Of a DNA stretch of 64,000 nt, positions 51,170 to 60,032 are shown one piece after another. Origin of the DNA: Lachnoclostridium phytofermentans (GTDB lineage Bacteria > Bacillota > Clostridia > Lachnospirales > Lachnospiraceae); assembly GCF_000733755.1 (NCBI RefSeq), contig NZ_JPOF01000003.1, positions 1,689,001 to 1,753,000 of the forward strand, written 5' to 3'. The notes under the pieces were generated by a model that had not been told where the DNA came from, did no database searches, and saw only the letters and a list, made by a program, of their open reading frames with translations. A program made the translations under genes and the position numbers. How positions within the stretch are numbered: the stretch's first letter is position 1; each line of letters begins with the position of its first letter.

Positions 51170-52129
51170 ATGAAAATGAAACAAAATGTCCTTATGTTCG
51201 TATTACTATGTTTGACGGTAATTATTTGTGTAGGTTGTAATAATGAAGCCCCACCAAAGGAACAAGATCATACTTTGGATGGGGCTTTACTTAATGAAGC
51301 GTCTACCATTACGCCAAATACAGAAACGGTTACACCGACCACCAGTTTTGATTCGGAGGAAGGCAAAGAAACAATTACGGAAAATACAACTCCAATAAAG
51401 CCAGGAGATGTAGAAATCGATGCAGATGCGATTTTGGGGCAGTATACGACCTACTTTTACAATTCAGCAAAGGCGAGAAAAAATAATATCGTAAATGCTG
51501 CTAAAAAACTAAATCTAAAAGTTGTAAACCCTGGTGAGGTATTTTCAACTGTTGGGGCTATTTCCCCGATTACAAAGGAAAATGGATATGAGGATGCAGG
51601 TACTTATCAAGATGGAAGAGTTGTCAATGCAATTGGTGGAGGAGTTTGCCAGGTGTCTTCCACGCTATATAATGCCGTGCTTGGAGCCGAATTAAGAATT
51701 ACAGAACGGCATCCTCACTCGATGACGGTAAGCTATGTAGAACTTGGCAGAGATGCAGCCATTGCTGGGGATTATATGGACTTTTGCTTTCAGAATACCT
51801 TGGAAACACCGATTGTAATTGAAGCAATCGTTGACCCCTCCGGCAGACTAACCGTGCGTATCCGTGGGATGGAAACGAGAGATAAAAATAATCGAAAGGT
51901 TTCCTATGAGTCTATTATTCTTGAGACAATTGAGCCAGGGCCTGCAGTTGTTACTTATGATAAAAATCAACCCAAAAACTATGTGAAAGTGACTCAGTCT
52001 GCCCATAATGGTTATAAAGTTGAATTATATCGCTTAATCCACTATCAAGGAGAGCTTATCGATCGCATTTTATTAAGTACAAGCACATATGAAGCGTCTC
52101 CTCAATATCTAATCATAGGGATAAAATAG
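51170..52129 (+). CDS. VanW family lipoprotein
   Basis: A 319-residue protein. A lipoprotein signal ends at Cys near residue 24 (IICVGC), then comes a Ser/Thr-rich linker, then the VanW domain (residues about 95-225: KLNLKVVNPGEVFSTVGAIS, GGGVCQVSSTLYNAVLGAEL). A C-terminal beta domain follows. It is anchored outside the membrane and probably acts on the cell wall; VanW function is not settled and no vancomycin resistance genes are nearby. The ATG at 51170 follows GGAGG. Confidence 0.87.
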   Translation: MKMKQNVLMFVLLCLTVIICVGCNNEAPPKEQDHTLDGALLNEASTITPNTETVTPTTSFDSEEGKETITENTTPIKPGDVEIDADAILGQYTTYFYNSAKARKNNIVNAAKKLNLKVVNPGEVFSTVGAISPITKENGYEDAGTYQDGRVVNAIGGGVCQVSSTLYNAVLGAELRITERHPHSMTVSYVELGRDAAIAGDYMDFCFQNTLETPIVIEAIVDPSGRLTVRIRGMETRDKNNRKVSYESIILETIEPGPAVVTYDKNQPKNYVKVTQSAHNGYKVELYRLIHYQGELIDRILLSTSTYEASPQYLIIGIK

Positions 52130-52157
52130 TTTGCATCAGAAATTTTCCAAGTATTTA

Positions 52158-52186
52158 TTGAAAGTAATTCTTGGATGTTGTATAAT
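52158..52186 (+). promoter_or_regulatory. Promoter of the AIR synthase-related gene
   Basis: TTGAAA (52158-52163) and TATAAT (52181-52186) are exactly 17 bases apart. The gene starts 79 bases later. Confidence 0.75.
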
Positions 52187-52264
52187 AGCGCTTAATCCTA
52201 CTGTCTTTCATAAGCAGCTAGCAAATTGCTTATTGGAAAGTACGTGATTAGAATGGAGAAAGAT

Positions 52265-53269
52265 ATGAAAACGGGAAAGATAAGTGAAGTAATTTTAAAA
52301 CGTTCTGTTTTAAAATTATTAAAAAATAGTGGAACAAAGCAAAAAAATACACCCGTGATTAGTCTGGATGCAGGAAGACTTAAGTTTGATGATAATACTG
52401 ATTTGCTTTTTGCAACAGCTTCTATGCAAGGAAATCAGCCTGGACTTATAGAATCAGTTTTCCACCGTGCAGTGAATAATATCTATGCAAAAGGTGGAGA
52501 GCCGATTGCATTATCTGTAGCTTTAACACTGCGAAGTTATGCAGATGAACAGGAGCTAAAAGGATATAGTAAAGAATTGAATCGATTGAGTACATTGTAT
52601 TCGATTCCAGTGTTATCTGGAGAAACAATGGTTGGTGCAGCAGTAACACAAAATACTGTAACGATTCATGCAACAGGAAAAGTTAGTAAACAAACAGATA
52701 CGATGGATAGGCAGGAATCCACAGAAGATTCCATAAAAGAATATCAAATCGTAATGTCTAAATATATTGGATTATCCGCAACCAAGCTTTTAATCGAATC
52801 CCAGGAAGAAAAGTTAAAAGAACGCCTGACGGAGAGTTTTTTAGCGGGTGGTAAAAAATTTGGTGAACTCTTATCAATTCAAAAGGAAATGGAAATATCG
52901 AAGGATTTTGATATCATTTGTGCCCATGATGTGTCGGAAGGAGGTATCTTTGCAGCACTCTGGGAAGTAGGAGATTCGTTGCAGTGCGGATTGGACATTT
53001 CCTTAGATTCTATCTTACTACGGCAGGAAACAATAGAAGTATGTGAAGCTCTTGATCTAAACCCTTATTTGCTATATTCTGGTGGATGTGCTTTGTTTGT
53101 AACAAAACAAGGAGAGGCACTGATAGAGGCATTAGCAGAGAAGGGAATTGAAGCTTCTGTGATAGGGAAAACCACGAATACTACAGACCGAATTGTAAGA
53201 AAAGAAGATGAAATACGTTATCTTGAACCTTTTAAGGGAGATGAGATATATAAGGGTCTATATGATTAG
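52265..53269 (+). CDS. AIR synthase-related (PurM/HypE-like) protein
   Basis: A 334-residue protein of the PurM-like ATP-binding superfamily, with features of HypE-like members (DLLFATASMQ, VNNIYAKGGEPIALSVALTL, CAHDVSEGGIFAALWEVGD). No hyp, purine or selenium genes are adjacent, so its substrate is unknown. The ATG at 52265 is preferred because GGAG lies six bases before it. Confidence 0.75.
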   Translation: MKTGKISEVILKRSVLKLLKNSGTKQKNTPVISLDAGRLKFDDNTDLLFATASMQGNQPGLIESVFHRAVNNIYAKGGEPIALSVALTLRSYADEQELKGYSKELNRLSTLYSIPVLSGETMVGAAVTQNTVTIHATGKVSKQTDTMDRQESTEDSIKEYQIVMSKYIGLSATKLLIESQEEKLKERLTESFLAGGKKFGELLSIQKEMEISKDFDIICAHDVSEGGIFAALWEVGDSLQCGLDISLDSILLRQETIEVCEALDLNPYLLYSGGCALFVTKQGEALIEALAEKGIEASVIGKTTNTTDRIVRKEDEIRYLEPFKGDEIYKGLYD

Positions 53270-53329
53270 ATCTAGTAGCGAGGGGGAGAATAAACTTCCC
53301 TTTGACTTTTAGTAAAGGAGAGGATTAAC

Positions 53330-53812
53330 ATGAGAGAGAAGATTTTGAAAGCGATTGACAAGAACAGTAAATTAACTGCCAAAGAACTAGCGGTGATGCT
53401 AGGCGCCGAGGAGGCAGCAGTCGCGGCCACGATCAAGGACTTGGAAGCAGAATCCATCATTTGTGGGTATCCTACTCTGATTAACTGGGATAAAACCGAA
53501 AGTGAGAAGGTTACTGCTTTGATCGAAGTAAAAGTTACTCCACAAAGAGGGCAAGGCTTTGACCGTATCGCGGAACGTATCTATAAATTTGATGAGGTAA
53601 AGTCAGTGTATTTAATGTCTGGCGGTTTCGATCTTACTGTCATTATTGATGGTAAGAGTATGCGTGAGGTAGCGAACTTTGTATCTAGTAAGCTCGCCCC
53701 TATGGAGGCGGTTCTTAGTACAGCTACACACTTTGTATTAAAGAAATATAAAGAGCATGGTATGCCACTAGTGCATGAAATAGAAGATGAAAGGATGCTG
53801 ATTACACCTTGA
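53330..53812 (+). CDS. Lrp/AsnC family regulator
   Basis: A 160-residue Lrp-type regulator. The N-terminal winged HTH (residues 1-50, ILKAIDKNSKLTAKELAVML) is followed by a RAM-like ligand-sensing domain (SVYLMSGGFDLTVIIDGKSM). It is translationally coupled by a four-base overlap to an aminotransferase, which it probably regulates in response to an amino acid. Confidence 0.9.
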   Translation: MREKILKAIDKNSKLTAKELAVMLGAEEAAVAATIKDLEAESIICGYPTLINWDKTESEKVTALIEVKVTPQRGQGFDRIAERIYKFDEVKSVYLMSGGFDLTVIIDGKSMREVANFVSSKLAPMEAVLSTATHFVLKKYKEHGMPLVHEIEDERMLITP

Positions 53813-54969
53813 GAAATCCATTAAATAATAAAGTCGTAAATATACAACCATCCGGAATACGTAAATTTTTTGACATTGTTAGTGAAATGAAAGATGCTAT
53901 CTCACTTGGTGTGGGAGAGCCAGATTTTGATACCCCTTGGCACATTCGGGAGGAGGGTATTTATTCGTTAGAGAAGGGTAAGACTTTTTATACCTCAAAT
54001 TCCGGACTTATTGAACTTAGAAAAGAGATTTGCAATTACTTATATCGCAGATGTAATTTAACCTATGATTACCGTCATGATGTATTAGTTACAGTTGGTG
54101 GTAGCGAGGCTATTGATGTTGCTCTACGTGCTATGCTAGATGAAGGAGATGAAGTATTAATTCCACAGCCTTGTTATGTATCCTACTTACCATGTGTACT
54201 ATTAGCAGATGGGAAACCAGTAATTATTGAGTTAAAGCACGAGAATCAATTCAAATTGACAAAACAAGAATTGTTAGATTCTATCACAGACAAAACCAAG
54301 GTTCTTGTATTACCGTTCCCAAATAATCCGACGGGTGCTATTATGACCGAAGAGGAATTAAAGGAAATTGCAGAGGTAGTTATCGAAAAAGATTTGTTTG
54401 TTCTATCGGATGAAATCTATTGCGAGCTTACGTATGGTACGAAGCACGTATCCATAGCTAGTTTACCTGGTATGAAAGAAAGAACAATTGTAATCAATGG
54501 TTTCTCTAAATCTTATGCAATGACTGGATGGAGATTAGGTTATGCAGCTGGTCCAAGTAACATTATCGAACAGATGACAAAGATCCATCAGTTTGCTATC
54601 ATGTGTGCACCTACCACAAGTCAGTATGCTGCAGTAGAGGCACTTCGTGCGGGTGATCCGGATGTTCAGATGATGCGCGAGGATTATGATAAACGAAGAA
54701 GATATGTAGTAAATGCTTTACGCGAGATGGGGTTAGAATGTTTTGAACCATTTGGTGCATTCTATGTATTTCCTTGTATTAAGAATCTTGGAATGACTAG
54801 TGATGAGTTTGCAAATGCTTTACTTCAGGAGGAAAAGGTAGCTGTTGTACCTGGTACAGCTTTCGGAGAGTGCGGAGAAGGTTTCCTTCGTATTTCCTAT
54901 GCTTATTCCATAGAGAATTTAAAAGAAGCATTAGGAAGAATGGATAGATTTGTAAAAAAACACAGTTAA
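53809..54969 (+). CDS. Class I/II PLP aminotransferase
   Basis: A 386-residue fold-type I aminotransferase. The PLP lysine is in INGFSKSYAMTGWRLGYAAG (near residue 234), with NNPTGA near residue 167 and SDEIYCELTY near 200. It most resembles PatA/AspC-type enzymes acting on aromatic or dicarboxylic amino acids; the exact substrate is not visible. It starts at TTG overlapping the Lrp gene. Confidence 0.9.
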   Translation: MRNPLNNKVVNIQPSGIRKFFDIVSEMKDAISLGVGEPDFDTPWHIREEGIYSLEKGKTFYTSNSGLIELRKEICNYLYRRCNLTYDYRHDVLVTVGGSEAIDVALRAMLDEGDEVLIPQPCYVSYLPCVLLADGKPVIIELKHENQFKLTKQELLDSITDKTKVLVLPFPNNPTGAIMTEEELKEIAEVVIEKDLFVLSDEIYCELTYGTKHVSIASLPGMKERTIVINGFSKSYAMTGWRLGYAAGPSNIIEQMTKIHQFAIMCAPTTSQYAAVEALRAGDPDVQMMREDYDKRRRYVVNALREMGLECFEPFGAFYVFPCIKNLGMTSDEFANALLQEEKVAVVPGTAFGECGEGFLRISYAYSIENLKEALGRMDRFVKKHS

Positions 54970-54981
54970 TGTGAAAATAAG

Positions 54982-55011
54982 TTGATAATATATTCCAAAA
55001 TGTGATAGAAT
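54982..55011 (+). promoter_or_regulatory. Promoter upstream of cheX leader
   Basis: TTGATA (54982-54987) and TAGAAT (55006-55011) have an 18-base spacer. Transcription would start near 55018, upstream of a terminator hairpin and cheX. Confidence 0.5.
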
Positions 55012-55012
55012 A

Positions 55013-55108
55013 GAAGGAAGAACGGAACATTCTAGAGAATAAGCTCACATAACTTACCACGTCTTCCTTCGGATTTAGTGTTAAGTCTATGTGATTTGCT
55101 TATTTTTT
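55013..55108 (+). ncRNA. Candidate small RNA or attenuator leader before cheX
   Basis: A large terminator fold spans 55038-55108: AATAAGC/GCTTATT, TCACATA/TATGTGA and ACTTA/TAAGT stack in order, followed by T6. GAAGGAAGAACG (55013-55024) is complementary to CGTCTTCCTTC (55060-55070) in the apical part with one bulge. The pairing could form a pseudoknot or compete with the terminator. This is a typical layout for an attenuator or a small RNA; simple termination of the aminotransferase gene is the alternative. Confidence 0.5.
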
Positions 55109-55182
55109 GACTGTTACCAAAAGGATAGCATCAAGCGTATTTCTACTGTATGGATAAAACGTGTTGATACATAGGAGGGAAA

Positions 55183-55653
55183 ATGGCGGTAATAAGCGCA
55201 GACTATATAAATCCTTTTTTAATAGCGGCAACTAAAGTACTGAAAGACATGGTAATGATTGATGCCAAAGTAGGTAAGCCATACACAAAAGAAGCAGTAA
55301 TTGCAGATAAGGCATTACTTATCATGCTTGGAGTAACTGGGGAGATGAGTGGTCAGGTTATCTTAAGTTTTGAAGATAGAGTAGCACTCGATATTGCATC
55401 AAAGATGTGTATGATGAGCTTAACCGAACTTGATGATTTGTCTAAGAGTGCAATTTGTGAGCTATGCAACATGATTTTAGGTAATACAGCAACTGTATTT
55501 TCTACAAAGGGTATTGAAGTAGATATTACACCTCCTACAATGTGTACAGGAACTGTGAAGTTTACAAACAATTTTGCTGCAAATATCTGTATTCCACTCA
55601 TTTATGAGAATGGTAATACAATTGAAATTAACGTTGCGATCAAAGGTAACTAA
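55183..55653 (+). CDS. cheX: CheX-like chemotaxis phosphatase
   Basis: A 156-residue CheX-type protein that dephosphorylates CheY-P. The family core with the catalytic Glu and Asn is visible in SKSAICELCNMILGNTATVF (residues 88-107). It has TKGIEVDITPPTMCTG after it. No other chemotaxis genes are nearby. The ATG at 55183 follows TAGGAGGG. Confidence 0.82.
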   Translation: MAVISADYINPFLIAATKVLKDMVMIDAKVGKPYTKEAVIADKALLIMLGVTGEMSGQVILSFEDRVALDIASKMCMMSLTELDDLSKSAICELCNMILGNTATVFSTKGIEVDITPPTMCTGTVKFTNNFAANICIPLIYENGNTIEINVAIKGN

Positions 55654-55752
55654 GGAAAACTTTGAAAGTATAAGTTTTTTATAATTTTGTACTAATGTAT
55701 ATTAGATACAAAATAAGAAGGTGTGAAACGCAAAGAAAAGGATATAACAACT

Positions 55753-55791
55753 CGGGTGCTACCTTAATGGAAGCACCCGTAAATGTTTTTT
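55753..55791 (+). terminator. Terminator after cheX
   Basis: CGGGTGCT (55753-55760) pairs with AGCACCCG (55772-55779), followed by a T-rich run to 55791. It lies just before trmL. Confidence 0.8.
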
Positions 55792-55805
55792 GAAAGGATA
55801 ACACT

Positions 55806-56306
55806 ATGAATATTGTATTATTTGAGCCAGAAATTCCTGCGAATACAGGAAATATAGGTAGAACTTGTGTTGCGACTGGAACAAAGCTCCACTTAATAGA
55901 GCCACTTGGATTTCGCTTAGATGAAAAAGAAATTAAGCGTGCGGGTCTTGATTACTGGAAGGATTTAGATGTTACTGTATATGAAAACTATGAAGATTTT
56001 ATAAAAAGAAATCCAAATGCAAAAATTTATATGGCAACTACAAAAGCAAGACACGTCTATACAGAAGTTTCTTACGAACCAGACTGCTTTATTATGTTTG
56101 GTAAGGAAAGTGCAGGAATACCAGAAGAAATCTTACTAGAGAATAAAGATACCTCCATCCGCATCCCAATGATTGGAGAAATCCGTTCTTTAAATCTTTC
56201 TAATTCTGTTGCAATTGTATTATATGAGGCATTAAGACAGCAAAACTTTGACCATATGCGTCTACTCGGTAACTTACATCATCATTCTTGGGAGGAAGCA
56301 AAGTAA
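55806..56306 (+). CDS. trmL: tRNA (cytidine(34)-2'-O)-methyltransferase
   Basis: A 166-residue SPOUT methyltransferase methylating the wobble ribose of tRNA-Leu. The family starts MNIVLFEPEIPANTGNIGRT, and the trefoil knot motifs MFGKESAGIPEEIL and IPMIGEIRSLNLSNSVAIVL are complete. AAAGGA precedes the ATG. A 550-base non-coding gap follows. Confidence 0.94.
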   Translation: MNIVLFEPEIPANTGNIGRTCVATGTKLHLIEPLGFRLDEKEIKRAGLDYWKDLDVTVYENYEDFIKRNPNAKIYMATTKARHVYTEVSYEPDCFIMFGKESAGIPEEILLENKDTSIRIPMIGEIRSLNLSNSVAIVLYEALRQQNFDHMRLLGNLHHHSWEEAK

Positions 56307-56644
56307 GTTACGGAAATAGGTAATGTTTTGTTTGAGGAGAGAATTAGTTCTACAAAAGAATGCTGATAATGGTGAATGGCAAATGGCTCAGTAAGTAGGA
56401 TATGCAAGAGGGAATATAAAAAAGTAGTCCTTTAGAATACTGAAATTTTTATTAGAAAATAGGATACGATAAGGGAAGGAATATAAAGCTATAAAGTACT
56501 AGCTTTATATTCCTTCCTTTATCGTATCCTTTGTTTTATTATAGAAAGGGAAAGTACGTGCTTTTTTATTATTAGGAATGACCAAATTGTAAGAAGGAAG
56601 AGCTTTAAATTATCAGATACTTAAATAATCAAATAGCAATAGAG
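56307..56644. other. Non-coding gap before mutS2 with a long palindrome
   Basis: No ORF with a ribosome site is seen in this part. Its main feature is the 31-bp inverted repeat at 56461-56530. The rest is AT-rich without repeats I can recognise. Confidence 0.45.
56461..56530. repeat. 31-bp near-perfect inverted repeat
   Basis: The arms 56461-56491 and 56500-56530 are reverse complements with a single mismatch (a G that can pair with U in RNA), around the 8-base loop TAAAGTAC. The sequence continues TTGTTTTATT. It is longer than normal terminators here. It could be a strong terminator for trmL, an RNase III site, or a small palindromic mobile element. Confidence 0.8.
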
Positions 56645-56672
56645 TTGTTTTACTTTTTCCAAAAACTATAGT
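56645..56672 (+). promoter_or_regulatory. Candidate mutS2 promoter
   Basis: TTGTTT (56645-56650) and TATAGT (56667-56672) are 16 bases apart. This would leave a 5' leader of about 180 bases before mutS2, containing a 7-bp hairpin (56701-56718) and an imperfect ATCAGTG/CACTGGT stem. Confidence 0.4.
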
Positions 56673-56860
56673 AAAATAAGAGTACCTATTTCGTTGTGTA
56701 CTTCAAATGAATTTGAAGCATTGATCAGTGGCAATGAGGGGGATTAACAATTTGTACCAACTTATCACTGGTGCAAACCTTTGGGAGCTAGGTTGAAAAG
56801 CAAAAGGAAGTTTTTCAACATATAATTTGTTTGTGCTAAAGCACACAGATGGGAGTTATT

Positions 56861-59251
56861 ATGAACGAAAAAGCGTTACGTACATTAGAATATCATAAAA
56901 TAATAGAAAAACTAAGCGCTCTTGCAGGTTCGTCTCTTGGGCGTGAAAAGTGTCATCAGCTATTGCCTCTTACGAAGCTAGAAGATATTGTTCAGATGCA
57001 ACAAGAGACAACAGATGCATTAACAAGACTGTATGCAAAAGGTACACTCTCTTTCTCTGGAATACCAGATATCAGAGATACTTTGATAAGGTTAGAGATT
57101 GGTGCATCTTTGGGAGCAGGTGAGTTATTAAAAATCAGCTCTATTTTAACAGCAACTCTAAGAGCTAAAAATTACGGATATAATCAAAAAAACAACGAGG
57201 AAGCGGAGGAAGTAGCTCAGGATACCTTATCTGAGCGTTTCCGATTATTAGAACCGTTATCTCCAATCAATAATGAAATCAGACGTTGTATTATCTCGGA
57301 AGAAGAAATTGCAGATGATGCAAGCCCAGGATTAAAGAGTGTAAGAAGGCAGATAAAATTAACGAACGATAAGATTCATGAACAGCTTGGAAGTATCTTA
57401 AATTCTGCCTCTACTAAGGGAATGCTTCAGGATGCTATTATTACGATGAGAAACGGTAGATATTGCCTTCCAATTAAGCAGGAATATAAGAATACTTTTC
57501 AAGGGATGATGCATGACCAGTCTTCTACTGGTTCCACTGCTTTTATTGAACCGATGGCGATTGTTAAGTTAAACAATGAACTTGCAGAGCTTGCAATAAG
57601 AGAGCAGGAAGAGATTGAGAAGATACTTGCCGAACTAAGTAATCTGGTGGCCACAGAGAAATATAATCTGAAGTATAATCAAACTACGCTTGCAGAACTT
57701 GATTTTATCTTTGCGCGTGCACAGCTGTCAAAGAATATGAAAGCAAGTCAGCCACATTTTAATACTCGGCACTATATTAATATTAAAAAGGGACGACACC
57801 CACTGATTGATCCAAAGAAGGTTGTTCCGATTGATATCTACCTTGGTGATAAATTTGATTTATTAGTGATCACAGGACCAAATACTGGTGGTAAAACCGT
57901 ATCGTTAAAAACAGTCGGCTTGTTTACGTTAATGGGTCAGGCAGGGTTACACATTCCAGCATTTGACGGATCTGAATTATCAATTTTTGAGGAAGTATAT
58001 GCAGACATTGGCGATGAGCAGAGCATTGAGCAAAGCTTAAGTACCTTCTCTTCTCATATGACCAATACCGTGTCTATTTTAGAACGTGCGAATGAGAATT
58101 CCTTGGTACTATTTGATGAGCTTGGTGCTGGTACAGATCCAACAGAGGGGGCAGCTCTTGCGATGGCAATTCTTAGTTACCTGCATCAAAGAAAGATTCG
58201 TACTATGGCAACCACTCATTACAGCGAATTAAAAATATTTGCTCTCTCAACGGAGGGAGTTTCCAATGCATGTTGTGAGTTTAGTATAGAAACCTTGCAG
58301 CCTACGTATCGTTTATTGATTGGTATACCAGGTAAAAGTAATGCATTTGCGATATCCTCTAAACTTGGATTATCTGATTATATTATTGAAAAAGCAAGAG
58401 AATTCATCGGCACAAAAGATGAAAGCTTTGAAGATGTGATTAGCAATTTAGAGGCTAGTCGTATTGCGATGGAGAAGGATAAAGCAGAGGCAGAGCGTTA
58501 TAAAAAAGAAGTGGAAGATCTAAAACGAAAACTAACGGAGAAGAATTCAAAGATTGATGCTGCAAAAGATCGAATCCTAAGAGAAGCCAATGAAAAGGCT
58601 AGAACGATTCTACAAGAAGCAAAAGATTATGCAGATGAGACGATTCGTAAGTATAATAAATGGAGCGCTGGTGGAGCCAATAACAAAGAAATGGAAAATG
58701 AACGAGCAGCTTTACGTGAAAAGCTTGGAGATACGAATTCTAGTCTAGCATCTAAGACAAAGAAGAATCGCAAACAACATAAGCCTTCCGACTTTAAGGT
58801 TGGTGATTCCGTCCATGTTATTAGCTTAAACTTAAAGGGCTCTGTAAGTACTCTTCCGAATGCAAAGGGAGACTTATATGTGCAAATGGGTATATTGCGC
58901 TCTCTTGTAAATATTTCGGACTTAGAGTTAATCGAGGAAGAGACTATAGTTGTTAAAGAGTCGACCAAGACCCAAAGCGGCAAGATTCGTATGAGTAAAT
59001 CGATGTCCATTAGCCCGGAGATAAATATTATTGGAAAACGTGTGGATGAAGCGCTTCCAATCGTTGATAAATATCTGGATGATGCATATCTTGCGCACCT
59101 GCCACAGATAACCATTATTCATGGTAGAGGAACAGGTGCTTTAAAAGAAGCAGTTCATGCACATTTAAAGAGAACTAATTACGTGAAAAGCTACCGAGTT
59201 GGTGGCTTTGGTGAAGGTGACCATGGGGTTACCATTGTAGAGTTTAAATAG
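56861..59251 (+). CDS. mutS2: MutS2 endonuclease/ribosome-rescue ATPase
   Basis: About 796 residues. A MutS-type core and clamp lead to the ABC ATPase with Walker A ITGPNTGGKTVSLKT near residue 335 and DELGAGTDPTEGAAL near 420. A long coiled coil (530-620) and a C-terminal Smr nuclease domain (INIIGKRVDEALPI, IIHGRGTGALKEA) follow. MutS2 splits collided ribosomes and limits recombination. The ATG at 56861 follows GGGAG; an upstream ATG at 56849 is in frame but has no site. Confidence 0.93.
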   Translation: MNEKALRTLEYHKIIEKLSALAGSSLGREKCHQLLPLTKLEDIVQMQQETTDALTRLYAKGTLSFSGIPDIRDTLIRLEIGASLGAGELLKISSILTATLRAKNYGYNQKNNEEAEEVAQDTLSERFRLLEPLSPINNEIRRCIISEEEIADDASPGLKSVRRQIKLTNDKIHEQLGSILNSASTKGMLQDAIITMRNGRYCLPIKQEYKNTFQGMMHDQSSTGSTAFIEPMAIVKLNNELAELAIREQEEIEKILAELSNLVATEKYNLKYNQTTLAELDFIFARAQLSKNMKASQPHFNTRHYINIKKGRHPLIDPKKVVPIDIYLGDKFDLLVITGPNTGGKTVSLKTVGLFTLMGQAGLHIPAFDGSELSIFEEVYADIGDEQSIEQSLSTFSSHMTNTVSILERANENSLVLFDELGAGTDPTEGAALAMAILSYLHQRKIRTMATTHYSELKIFALSTEGVSNACCEFSIETLQPTYRLLIGIPGKSNAFAISSKLGLSDYIIEKAREFIGTKDESFEDVISNLEASRIAMEKDKAEAERYKKEVEDLKRKLTEKNSKIDAAKDRILREANEKARTILQEAKDYADETIRKYNKWSAGGANNKEMENERAALREKLGDTNSSLASKTKKNRKQHKPSDFKVGDSVHVISLNLKGSVSTLPNAKGDLYVQMGILRSLVNISDLELIEEETIVVKESTKTQSGKIRMSKSMSISPEINIIGKRVDEALPIVDKYLDDAYLAHLPQITIIHGRGTGALKEAVHAHLKRTNYVKSYRVGGFGEGDHGVTIVEFK

Positions 59252-59268
59252 TCTGGGAGGAGGTAAGT

Positions 59269-59985
59269 ATGGCAACAAAGCAAAAAATCTTAATTGTAGA
59301 TGACGATGCTAATATCGCAGAGTTAATCTCATTGTATTTGATAAAGGAATGCTTTGATACCAAAATCGTCTATGACGGGGAAGAGGCGATTACGCAGTAT
59401 CGGGAATATCAGCCTAATTTAATACTCTTGGATCTGATGTTACCGGGTATTGATGGATATGAAGTTTGCAGGGAAGTTAGAAAAACCAGCGCAGTGCCTA
59501 TTATTATGCTCTCGGCAAAGGGTGAGATCTTTGATAAGGTCTTAGGACTTGAACTTGGTGCAGATGATTACATGATTAAGCCTTTTGATACCAAGGAGTT
59601 AGTAGCCAGAGTAAAAGCTGTGCTTCGTCGTGCGGTACCAGCGCAGTCAGCAACAGAGCAGGTTACTGCGCTGGAACAGGGGGATTTTGTTTCTTATCCT
59701 GATCTTGTAATAAATCAATCGAATTATTCGGTAACATACTTTGGAGATTCCATAGAGATGCCACCAAAAGAATTAGAGTTGTTTTATTTTCTTGCTTCTC
59801 ACCCTAATCAAGTTTTCACAAGAGAACAGTTACTAGATCACATCTGGGGATATGAATACATTGGAGATACAAGAACAGTGGATGTTCACATCAAGCGTTT
59901 ACGCGAGAAGATCAAGGATCATATTTCATGGAGACTCTCCACTGTATGGGGAATTGGATATAAATTTGAAGTGAAAAAAAACTAG
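59269..59985 (+). CDS. OmpR-family response regulator
   Basis: A 238-residue regulator. The receiver domain (residues 1-120) has DDD near residue 11, the phospho-acceptor Asp in ILLDLMLPGIDGYEVC and Lys in DDYMIKPFDTKELV. The C-terminal winged helix (residues 145-236) ends HISWRLSTVWGIGYKFE. It forms a pair with the kinase 48 bases downstream. Direct repeats at 61564-61580 before the PDZ protein gene may be its target. Confidence 0.94.
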   Translation: MATKQKILIVDDDANIAELISLYLIKECFDTKIVYDGEEAITQYREYQPNLILLDLMLPGIDGYEVCREVRKTSAVPIIMLSAKGEIFDKVLGLELGADDYMIKPFDTKELVARVKAVLRRAVPAQSATEQVTALEQGDFVSYPDLVINQSNYSVTYFGDSIEMPPKELELFYFLASHPNQVFTREQLLDHIWGYEYIGDTRTVDVHIKRLREKIKDHISWRLSTVWGIGYKFEVKKN

Positions 59986-60032
59986 ACATTAACGTTGGTG
60001 AAGGGCGTTAAAGCGCCAGAATAGAGGATGCT

